A DNA stretch of 64,000 bases, from assembly GCF_014697075.1 (NCBI RefSeq), contig NZ_JACJRE010000010.1, positions 1-64,000 of the forward strand, in the 5' to 3' direction. Shown piece after piece: positions 38,389-46,273 of the stretch. Numbering within the stretch: the first letter of the stretch is position 1; each line of letters opens with the position of its first letter. This DNA comes from Tolypothrix sp. FACHB-123 (GTDB lineage Bacteria > Cyanobacteriota > Cyanobacteriia > Cyanobacteriales > Nostocaceae). The translations under genes and the position numbers were made by a program. The notes below the pieces were generated by a model that saw only the letters and a list, made by a program, of their open reading frames with translations, did no database searches and was not told where the DNA came from.

Positions 38389-38680
38389 AATATCAGCTTT
38401 TAAGTGCGGAATACACCGAAATGAGAACTCAAACCCCAGTTTGAGAACTAAATATCAACTTTTGAGTGCGGAATACACCGAAATGAGAACTCAAACCCCA
38501 GTTTGAAAACTCAATATCAGCTTTTGAGTGCGGAATACACCGAAATGAGAACTCAAACTCCAGTTTGAGAACTAAATTTGCAGTTTGAGAACTCAAACCC
38601 CAGTTTGAGAACTAAATTCTGCTATTGAGTAAACAAATCGCTTGATGAGAAAGCAAACCGTAGTTTGAGAATACTGACAG
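38389..38680. repeat. Iteron-like 62-bp tandem repeats upstream of rep
   Basis: Three units of 62 bp start at 38389, 38451 and 38513 (AATATCAGCTTTTGAGTGCG...), followed by shortened or diverged units to about 38680. Each contains CTCAAAC and GTTTGAG inverted around CCCA, and many copies of AGTTTGAGAACT. Their location about 250 bases upstream of rep makes them good candidates for Rep-binding iterons or a replication origin. Confidence 0.8.
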
Positions 38681-38758
38681 GTTAGGGAACTCTAAAAAAT
38701 AAATTATGCCAAATTGTAGGGGCGAGGGTTACCCATTGGTGTCAAATTAAGTTCTCTG

Positions 38759-38906
38759 GCTTACCCAACAGACCGCCTACAGGCTGTAAGCCTGGGGCTA
38801 ACGCTACAAAGCCCATCTGCGTGGGCTAAGAAAATTCAGCCCACGCAGGTGGGCTTTGTTCAATTAGCCGCACCCTTCTAGGGTGACGGCGGTTTATTGG
38901 GTAAGC
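38759..38906. mobile_element. MITE-like palindromic element, copy B
   Basis: About 148 bp with near-perfect 17-bp terminal inverted repeats (GCTTACCCAACAGACCG at 38759-38775 and its near reverse complement at 38890-38906). Inside are GGCTGTAAGCC, GCCCATCTGCGTGGGC, GCCCACGCAGGTGGGC and CACCCTTCTAGGGTG hairpins. The core is the inverse of the element at 3807-3921. It encodes no protein and would need a transposase from elsewhere. Confidence 0.65.
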
Positions 38907-39000
38907 GAGGGGTTGAGAATAATGGCAATGGCCACCCTACAAATATTTTTTTTTAATTGGTATTACATCGAAAGTTAATTGCATTGCTGTGGTTGCTATT

Positions 39001-39108
39001 GTTTTCAATATCTTCCCCGTCAAGGGGATGGAAACTTTTTGAAAACCTCAACAATTGCCCACAAGATGAAGGTGTTTTCAATATCTTCCCCGTCAAGGGG
39101 ATGGAAAC
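39001..39108 (+). CRISPR. Minimal CRISPR array: two 35-bp repeats and one 38-bp spacer
   Basis: Two identical 35-bp repeats at 39001-39035 and 39074-39108. Each starts GTTTTCAATATC and ends GGGGATGGAAAC, containing CCCCGTCAAGGGG that can form a stem. The spacer is 39036-39073. Ends of the GGAAAC kind are common in cyanobacterial type I-D/III repeats. There is no cas gene in the window, so this is an orphan or decayed array, or a solo remnant served by Cas genes elsewhere. The preceding AT-rich 38940-38975 could be a leader. Confidence 0.75.
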
Positions 39109-39196
39109 CACATCTGTGTGTAGGCGATTGTGGTAAGGATTTTGATGAGGAGTTAGCGATGGCGATCGCCTTGAGAGTGGTAGAGTTTCACTCTAG

Positions 39197-41803
39197 TTAA
39201 AACCAGTTGCCAACGAGAATATAAGGTGCCCAATAAACTGGATGCTCAGATTGAGGATCTTTTAACAAGGCTATTTGCGCGTGACGTAAGGCCTCTGCTT
39301 TGGTTTCTTTAGTACTGCTCAAATGCTTGTAAAACTGACGCATCAAATTAGCTGTCGCTTCATCATTAACAGACCATAATGTTGCTAAAGTGCTACTAGC
39401 TCCAGCCTTGATTGCTATTCCTGCCAAACCCAAAGCAGCGCGTTTATCTCCGACTGCGGTTTCACAAGCACTCAGTACCAATAGTTCGATCGCCTGTTGC
39501 TGTTTTCGTTCGGGTATTTGTAGTAAATTATCTAAATCATTAATTCTGATGCGATCGTCCCAAGCCAAAATAAAGGTTTCTATGGCTTTCGAGCTAAATT
39601 TACCATGAGTAGCAATGTGAAGTATGGGAAAAACCGCTGATTGCAAGTAAGTTTGCAGATTTTGGCTAGTAAATTCCTGATTTAACAGCACAGTGCTTGG
39701 TACTTCAGACTTGATTTCCTTCATTTCCTGTTCAACATATTCTAGGGCAGAAAATCCCTGTCTGGCTTCAGTTAACCCAGCACCAAGTACTTTAAAGTTA
39801 TGCTGTGCCAATTTCTTAGGCGGTAGTAAATGAAGACTTGGTGTTAAAGCAATATTGTACTTTTCCACCAAATATTGTTTATTACTGTCATGCAGTGCCG
39901 CCATCGGAATATTTCGGAAAACACCGTCCGGTACAAATACTAAAGTTTTAATGCCACTTTTGACTAGGTCGGCTTCCACTGGACGGATCAACCAGTCATA
40001 TACTTGTTGAGATAAGGGCAAAAAGTCTTCTTTAGAACGAATAACTAAAGTTCTACGCAGTTTTTCTACTATCGTTTCTAGCTCAGCTTGAGGTAAAGAA
40101 GTTGTGTAGTGGCGTAAAGGTTGTTGCGGTAAGCTGATAATAACTTCTAATCGCTCTGGCAAGATAATGGGATAGATGACGCCAGCAACTGGATCTAAGC
40201 GATCGACTGGCGTATATTTTCTATCTAAACAGGCTTCGCGGAAAAAGTCATCTAGTTCTGCCAATTGTAAGGATTCAATTACTTGACGAGCTTGGTCGAG
40301 AGTTTCTTGACTAGGTTGGGTAGCTCCAGGTTGGAGAAGTAAACTAACTAGTTCGCGGTAGACTGGTTCTACACTTTCGCGGAAACTAAATTGAATATCT
40401 GGATCGACGGCAACCAGATCGCTACGCAAAGATTGTAGAGTATTGACAGCTTGAGTATAAGCGGCGATCGCACCCGCTTCATCTCCTTGTACTTTCAACA
40501 ATCGCCCTAATTGCCATTGCCAACGGTAAGCAATTTCTGGTGTATTAATCGCCTGTGCTAACACCAGGGCTTGCTGAGTTAAATCCTGGGCAATTTTCCA
40601 CTGCTGAGTCTGCTCATAAAGTCCGCCCAGTTTCCCCAGTGCATAGGCTTGTGCTTGTTTGTCTCCTAAAGTTTTCGCTTGTTGCAGGTTGTTCGCTACT
40701 AATTGGGCAATATTTTCTATAGTTGGTGCATTGGGGAGATTTGCTTGCTTTAGGCGAATCAGACTTTGGGCTAAATTCAGTTGGGCATAAATTGCTGTCC
40801 GGCTAGGCGGTATCTGGGCAAGTTGCGGTTGAATTTGACTCCATAATGTCTGCGCCGATGTCCATTGCTTGGTATCAATTAAAGTACTAAGTTGATTTAA
40901 TTGCGATCGCATTTTTAGCATCTGCGAAGGTGCAATTGCGATCGCCTGTTGATACAAAGCCAAAGCTGATGCCGCATCTTGGTTAGCCCGTGCCACATTT
41001 CCTAAATCGATCAATGCCGCACTAATTTCGGCAGGAGATTGTAACTTTTGCGCGATCGCTAAACTTTGTTGCAATACCTGCTGTGCTTGTGTCAAATTCC
41101 CCACTAAGCGCAAACTCGCGCCTAAACTGCGTAACCCAGCTGTTTTGAGCGGCGAATCAGGTTGTTTTTGTAACATTGCCTTGACTGAAGTCAGAGTAGA
41201 TAAGGCGCGTCGATATAATCCCAGCGCCTTCAAAGCCTGAGACTGATTGATAAAACTACGCAGAACCCCAGTCTCATTTTTGGCTTTAGTATAGATAGCT
41301 GTGGCTTGTTGCCAAGTTGCGAGTGCAGTTTCTAATTTTCCCGTTGCTAACTGAAGACTACCTTGGGTGTTGAGGGCTTGAGCCAAGACTTTCAAATATT
41401 CTGGCTTGTCCTGTTTGACCTGTAATAATTCTAGGCTGTGAGAAATTGCTCGATCAGCTTCAGGCCATTGACCTAGTTGTTGATAACTCAGTGATAGATT
41501 ACTCAAAACTCTTGCTTGATTGAGTTTATCTCCTTGTGACTGGTAAGTTTGGAGAACCTGCTGCCAAATTTTGACTGCTGCTAAAAATTGCTCTGCTTCA
41601 TAATATTTTCTGCCCTGTTCTTCTAGCTGTGCCAGATTCGATGATACTTGCATCAGTGATGGTGGGGAAGAATCAACTTTGGCGATCGCAGGTAATAAAG
41701 TACAAACTAAGCCGAAAAAAATCCCAAAAATAAAGACAATTAACCGAATATATAATCGTTTCCAGCTACTTTTCTGTAAATAAGAATAGATATTAATCTG
41801 CAT
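39197..41803 (-). CDS. TPR-CHAT domain protein
   Basis: A protein of 868 residues. A short N-terminal hydrophobic segment (about residues 15-40, LIVFIFGIFFGLVCTLLPAIA) gives an anchor or signal. About residues 50-470 is a chain of TPR-like helical repeats (LNQARVLSNLSLSYQQLGQWPEADRA and similar). The C-terminal 300 residues are a CHAT caspase-like peptidase with the His motif HIATHGKF near 727 and the catalytic Cys in LSACETAVG near 776. I used the ATG at 41803, which overlaps the upstream gene's stop (41793) by 11 bases, so the two are coupled in translation. In other systems CHAT domains act as proteases; here a substrate could be the adjacent exoprotein, but that is inference. Confidence 0.9.
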   Translation of the reverse strand: MQINIYSYLQKSSWKRLYIRLIVFIFGIFFGLVCTLLPAIAKVDSSPPSLMQVSSNLAQLEEQGRKYYEAEQFLAAVKIWQQVLQTYQSQGDKLNQARVLSNLSLSYQQLGQWPEADRAISHSLELLQVKQDKPEYLKVLAQALNTQGSLQLATGKLETALATWQQATAIYTKAKNETGVLRSFINQSQALKALGLYRRALSTLTSVKAMLQKQPDSPLKTAGLRSLGASLRLVGNLTQAQQVLQQSLAIAQKLQSPAEISAALIDLGNVARANQDAASALALYQQAIAIAPSQMLKMRSQLNQLSTLIDTKQWTSAQTLWSQIQPQLAQIPPSRTAIYAQLNLAQSLIRLKQANLPNAPTIENIAQLVANNLQQAKTLGDKQAQAYALGKLGGLYEQTQQWKIAQDLTQQALVLAQAINTPEIAYRWQWQLGRLLKVQGDEAGAIAAYTQAVNTLQSLRSDLVAVDPDIQFSFRESVEPVYRELVSLLLQPGATQPSQETLDQARQVIESLQLAELDDFFREACLDRKYTPVDRLDPVAGVIYPIILPERLEVIISLPQQPLRHYTTSLPQAELETIVEKLRRTLVIRSKEDFLPLSQQVYDWLIRPVEADLVKSGIKTLVFVPDGVFRNIPMAALHDSNKQYLVEKYNIALTPSLHLLPPKKLAQHNFKVLGAGLTEARQGFSALEYVEQEMKEIKSEVPSTVLLNQEFTSQNLQTYLQSAVFPILHIATHGKFSSKAIETFILAWDDRIRINDLDNLLQIPERKQQQAIELLVLSACETAVGDKRAALGLAGIAIKAGASSTLATLWSVNDEATANLMRQFYKHLSSTKETKAEALRHAQIALLKDPQSEHPVYWAPYILVGNWF

Positions 41804-44800
41804 AACAATTAGTTGAGGGCGACCAAGTACTATAAGGAGTGGCGTGAGGAGATTGTGCCAATAACAACACTTCACCTTGTGAATTTACTACTATGGCTTG
41901 GGCTTCCACGATGGCATGAGAACTAGGAACAAGTGAAGGTTCAGAAGTCGCCCCAGCAATATTTTGTGAACTGCGGATGGGATTCGTATCTAAATCTGCG
42001 AGCAGACTATCGCTACTAAGTATGCTTTCAGGACTAGATGATAATCCACCTTTTCCCGTCAATACAAACTGATTCGCAATCTGACCTCTATCGGCTTTGC
42101 AACCTTGAGCTATGAGATTTGAGCTATCAGTAATTTGTGTAGGTAAGTTGGCTAAACCTTTAGTGGGATCGGCATCCAGAGTTTTAATTTCGACAATACC
42201 CCTAACACCAAAGGTAGAACTGGCAGTAATGTCACTCCAGGGAGTTTGCTGTGCGCGCAACTCCAGCCCAAATACATTCTGAGCTGTAATTTGAATGTTT
42301 CCCCCCCGTCCCGCAAATGCATTGGCAGTAATATCACTATTCCCTAAGGGATCTGCAACTAAAAAAGTTGTATTGATTTTGATATTTCCCCCGTTTCCCT
42401 GTTTACTAGCATTACCAGCAGTAGCAGAAATCAGGCTATTGTTTTGGAGTTGCAGAATATTGCTGACTTTTAAGGAAATTTCCCCCCCATCATCAGCAGC
42501 AGTTTCCGCCAAAATTTTACCGCCGCGATCGAGCAACATATTACTGGCTGTGAGATGAATATTACCTGCTCGTCCAGTTCCCGTTGCTTGAACAAATAAC
42601 CCGGAAGTACTGATTAAATTGACTGTATCAGAGGCATGAATAGAGATATTGCCGCCTAAACCTGCACCTGAGGTAGAAGCAGAAATCTCCGCTCCATCTT
42701 CGATGAATAAATTGCTTGTATTAATGTTCAAGTTACCAGCGATCGCATCGCCTACTGTTGAGGTAAATAAACCACTAGAAAATTGGCTAGTTGTGCCAGT
42801 CCCTAGCAATCGAATTGTCTCAGTAGCTGTCACCTTAACTATTCCCCCAGGTGCTTTTCCCTCAGTCGCCGCCTGAATCTGGGCCCCATCCCGCAATGTT
42901 AATTCCCTAGTATTAATCGTGACATTTCCTCCCCCACCTACATCACTGGTAGAGGCTGAGATTCGCGCCTGTTCACCTTGGAGAAACAGTTGTCCAGTAT
43001 CTACAGTGACATTACCTCCCATGCCTATAGCTCCCGGCTCTACCTGAGCAAATAAGCCACTAAAGCTTTGATCTGTAGCTTCTCCCCAGATTGCCACTTG
43101 CTGAGGAGCAATCACAGAGATACTCCCAGCATTCCCTGAACCAAATGTACTCGTTGATACTTGTGAACCACCCTGAATCAGTAATTTATCAGTTGCTAAG
43201 ATAATGTTACCGCCTTGACCAGTAGCTCCGATTTCGACTTGGTTAAATAGACCACTAGCCATAGCAACAGTTGGAGAACTGATCAGTTCTGTTTCTGCTG
43301 CCTGAATTTTGATATTGCCTGCTGCGCCGTCAGCAAATGTCGAAGCTGAGATCGTAGCACCATTACGGAGACTCAACTTTGGAGTTTCCACAATTACTTC
43401 CCCAGCCTGTCCAGAACTGCTGGTTTCTGAAACCAAAGCACTAGAATAAAGCTGATCTAGCTCTCCGACTCCTACCAAATTAATAGAATCAGCAGCTTTC
43501 ACAGTCAGTTTACCGCCCAAACCGCGATCGCGAGTATTCACTGCTACCTGTGCGCCATCTTGGAGACTCAACTTTCTAGTTTCAATGCTTACATCTCCAC
43601 CAGCCCCCACGCCTTTAGTTTCTGTTCCCAGAATACTCAAGTCAGCTAATAGCACCTCATCAGCACGAATAGTTAAGTTACCGCCCTTACCAATATCTTC
43701 TGTTTCCGCAGAAACTATTGCTGATGCTCCTTGAACTGTCACTTTCACACTTTCCAGGTTGACATCTCCACCTGTAGCAGAACCAAAAGTAAGCGTCTGA
43801 ACGAGAGAATCATTCAGACTTAGTTGATTGCCTCGGATAGTAATTCCCCCACCGTTTTCTGTAGCATTAGGGGCTGTATGAGCCAACACAAGTGTTTGAT
43901 TTAGCGTGACTGTCTCACCCTGAAGATAAACATTGCCACCACCAGGCCCGCTGACATCTACCAAAGATCTATCTAGCTGAAGGTTCTGAAACTTTTGTAC
44001 ACCTGCATATCCCAAGGCAAAACCCTGAGAACTAGGGACGAGGCTAACAAAACTATTTTCTCCCACACTGCCCAATTCAATCCGACCACCAGGTGCAATC
44101 AATAACTGGTCAGCTACAGAAATATCGCCGCCAACTAGAGCTAAAGTTTGAAAAGGCTGGAGTAACAACGGCGAATCTATTGGTGTAGGTACCGCTGGCC
44201 CTTCTACTTTCATGCCTCCTGGTTGATTGCTAAATTGTAAACCCAAGGGAATACTGATAGTTAACAAAGGTGGAGCAGGATTAACTGCACTAAATACATC
44301 TCCATTAGAAAGCTTCAGGCTACTGGCAGTACTGGCAATAAATGAGCCACTAATATCTAATGAAGCATTAGGGCCGAAGACAATACCGTTAGGATTAATC
44401 AGAAACAAGTTGCTATTGGCTTGGATTAAACCATTAATGTCAGATTTCAATCCACCTGTGACGCGACCGATAATATTCTGAATATTTGGGTTCCGATTTG
44501 GAAAAATAGCAGATCCACCAGTGGGCACAGAAAACGCTGCAAAGCTGTGGAAGAGGTTACTACCTGCTTGGGTTCCGCCTGTAATTACAAAATCCAGCCC
44601 AGGTTTAGTTCCTGGTGAAACTACGGATTGTCCATCAGGAAGTGCATTATCTGCGGATATTTGTGCAGTTGTTGGGTAGGTATTGCCGAAACAGTAAATA
44701 GTAATGGCACTGATAATCACCAGATGGTAATAATGCTGTCTCAGCCCTTGAATAATTGCTTGGTTGCCCATTATCGGAAATATTGGAGAAAAGACAAAGC

Positions 44801-44834
44801 TTGATTGACCGCGATTTTTGGTCAATTTATCCAT
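41793..44834 (-). CDS. Filamentous haemagglutinin-type exoprotein (TPS secretion domain)
   Basis: A 1013-residue protein. After a signal segment (LRQHYYHLVIISAITIYCFGNTYPTTA, about residues 31-57) comes a TPS domain (about 65-330) with the typical motif NPNGIVFGPNASLDISGSFIAST. The rest is right-handed beta-helix repeats with Gly/Thr/Ser-rich GGNVTINTRELTLRDGAQIQA and similar, suited to an elongated surface adhesin. I chose the ATG at 44834 (MDKLTKN); a TTG or other start at 44876 is possible and would overlap the upstream gene more. The partner TpsB transporter is not in this window. The gene overlaps the upstream comFB-like gene by 8 bases and the CHAT gene downstream. Confidence 0.88.
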   Translation of the reverse strand: MDKLTKNRGQSSFVFSPIFPIMGNQAIIQGLRQHYYHLVIISAITIYCFGNTYPTTAQISADNALPDGQSVVSPGTKPGLDFVITGGTQAGSNLFHSFAAFSVPTGGSAIFPNRNPNIQNIIGRVTGGLKSDINGLIQANSNLFLINPNGIVFGPNASLDISGSFIASTASSLKLSNGDVFSAVNPAPPLLTISIPLGLQFSNQPGGMKVEGPAVPTPIDSPLLLQPFQTLALVGGDISVADQLLIAPGGRIELGSVGENSFVSLVPSSQGFALGYAGVQKFQNLQLDRSLVDVSGPGGGNVYLQGETVTLNQTLVLAHTAPNATENGGGITIRGNQLSLNDSLVQTLTFGSATGGDVNLESVKVTVQGASAIVSAETEDIGKGGNLTIRADEVLLADLSILGTETKGVGAGGDVSIETRKLSLQDGAQVAVNTRDRGLGGKLTVKAADSINLVGVGELDQLYSSALVSETSSSGQAGEVIVETPKLSLRNGATISASTFADGAAGNIKIQAAETELISSPTVAMASGLFNQVEIGATGQGGNIILATDKLLIQGGSQVSTSTFGSGNAGSISVIAPQQVAIWGEATDQSFSGLFAQVEPGAIGMGGNVTVDTGQLFLQGEQARISASTSDVGGGGNVTINTRELTLRDGAQIQAATEGKAPGGIVKVTATETIRLLGTGTTSQFSSGLFTSTVGDAIAGNLNINTSNLFIEDGAEISASTSGAGLGGNISIHASDTVNLISTSGLFVQATGTGRAGNIHLTASNMLLDRGGKILAETAADDGGEISLKVSNILQLQNNSLISATAGNASKQGNGGNIKINTTFLVADPLGNSDITANAFAGRGGNIQITAQNVFGLELRAQQTPWSDITASSTFGVRGIVEIKTLDADPTKGLANLPTQITDSSNLIAQGCKADRGQIANQFVLTGKGGLSSSPESILSSDSLLADLDTNPIRSSQNIAGATSEPSLVPSSHAIVEAQAIVVNSQGEVLLLAQSPHATPYSTWSPSTNCYAD

Positions 44835-45372
44835 TTTGATAATGTGGATGCTTCTCCCAGTCGAAGATTTCCTCATCTAAATCACCAGGCCGACGCCAGG
44901 TAATTTTTCCTCGTAATGTATCTAATAAAGCTTGCTCAACCAAATCATTTAAGTTGTCCCAAGACAGATCCTCACGTTGCAGCAAGACTTTAAGTTTTTG
45001 CAAAGCAGCCTGTGCGGCATTCTCTTCCTCGAAACTCAAAGGCCCGTCACCCCGCAAAGGATCTCGTTGTACAGCCATAATTCCCTGCCTGACAGCTGTC
45101 ACAATTTGTGGGCGCAATTCAGTTTTTCCTCGATGCCATTGCCTCTGCCACCCTCGCTTGCTAGTTGCATACAAAGCAGGTAACCGATTTAATGCATAGG
45201 CAATTACCTCCGATGGATTAGTATATTTGGCAGTTTTAGCAGGCAAAGCTTGGAATTGCTGCTCTACTTCCTCTACAACTAGCATTTCCATTACATTTCG
45301 CGAGTTTTTGCTAAATGCACGCTGTTGTTTAGACTGCTGAACTGAAGCATTACCCTGATACTGATAAACCAT
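44827..45372 (-). CDS. ComFB-family protein (c-di-GMP receptor family)
   Basis: A 181-residue protein of the late-competence ComFB family: NVMEMLVVEEVEQQFQALP, KYTNPSEVIAYALNRLPALYATSKRGWQRQW and a C-terminal acidic tail. Cyanobacterial ComFB proteins have been described as c-di-GMP receptors, so this is a likely sensor for the messenger made by enzymes such as the one at 49155. The stop overlaps the start of the haemagglutinin-type gene, so the receptor and the exoprotein are translationally linked. DNA binding has been discussed for the family, but I see no helix-turn-helix. Confidence 0.8.
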   Translation of the reverse strand: MVYQYQGNASVQQSKQQRAFSKNSRNVMEMLVVEEVEQQFQALPAKTAKYTNPSEVIAYALNRLPALYATSKRGWQRQWHRGKTELRPQIVTAVRQGIMAVQRDPLRGDGPLSFEEENAAQAALQKLKVLLQREDLSWDNLNDLVEQALLDTLRGKITWRRPGDLDEEIFDWEKHPHYQNG

Positions 45373-46273
45373 GAAAGAAACTCCGCATAGAGCAATATAA
45401 ACTGAAATTCTACTTACGGCTTTATATTGCCCTGAGATTGCATTTAACTAACATCTTCTCTCTGGTTCTTCCCAAGAATTAAAATATCACCTGATCACTT
45501 AAATGAAAGTATTTACATTAATTTATGATGTGGACGCATTGGCTTTAGGAAATAGTACTCTCACCACTTAATACCAATTCAATATGAAAATGCATATAAT
45601 TTAGCCTGCACAGGCAGGCTTTGTTTGTTTAGCCCCAGGCTTCCAGCCTTGCAGCTTTAATTTGCAGCTTCACAGAGAATTGGCATAACATCTAACTTTA
45701 ACCACGCTTCCTTGATGTATTACAGTTTAAATATGGTAATAAAGTAGAAGCTGCGCTCGCAATCACATGATGTTATTAACCCCGTTTTGTAACTTTTGAA
45801 AAACAATAATCCCAGCCAATTTTTGGGAATTTGCCCCAAGAGAAAATAACTGTTTGTGAAAATTTCAAATATCATCTACGGATATTTACTTAATTAAAAC
45901 AATTAATTGCTATATTCTATAAAGTAGCCTGCCTGCTTGAAGTCGCTTGCCTTAACCTTATCCTTTAAAATTAATATTCTTAAGCCAGGATGGTGTCTCA
46001 GAATTTATCCTAGATTTTTTAGTCTTAATAATAAGATATTACTTATCTTTGTTTGGGTTTTTCATAAACTTGTCGTTAAGTCTACCAGGTTAGTATCTCA
46101 GAGAAATTGCGCTGTTCTATACTTTTCAATTGGTATAGAGTTTAAATATAGATGTGCATATACGTAAAACAACTATATACATGATTTTATCGAGCGTACC
46201 CAAGATTTCAGATTGGCAAATAATCTGATTATTTCTAAAAAAGCTTGTCTATTGGCAATATAAGAATAAAATT
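45373..46273. other. 900-base gene-free region with repeat element
   Basis: It contains the divergent promoters of the comFB operon and the metalloprotease gene. A short dispersed palindromic element lies at 45602-45655. A weak plus-strand frame near 45937-46167 lacks family features and a ribosome site, and I reject it. Confidence 0.45.
45602..45655. repeat. Dispersed palindromic element, partial copy C
   Basis: It contains AGCCTGCACAGGCAGGCT, a TTTG spacer and GCCCCAGGCTTCCAGCC, in the same order as copy A at 3807-3921. Confidence 0.65.

Noticed and set aside
38199-38390. Minus-strand frame upstream of rep
   Set aside because: It overlaps hairpin and repeat text, with no family features; more likely part of the plasmid-like control region.
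38979-39200. Plus-strand frame across the CRISPR repeats
   Set aside because: Its sequence is the CRISPR repeats and spacer, not a gene.
45937-46167. Plus-strand frame in the 900-base gap
   Set aside because: No start context and no recognisable domain.
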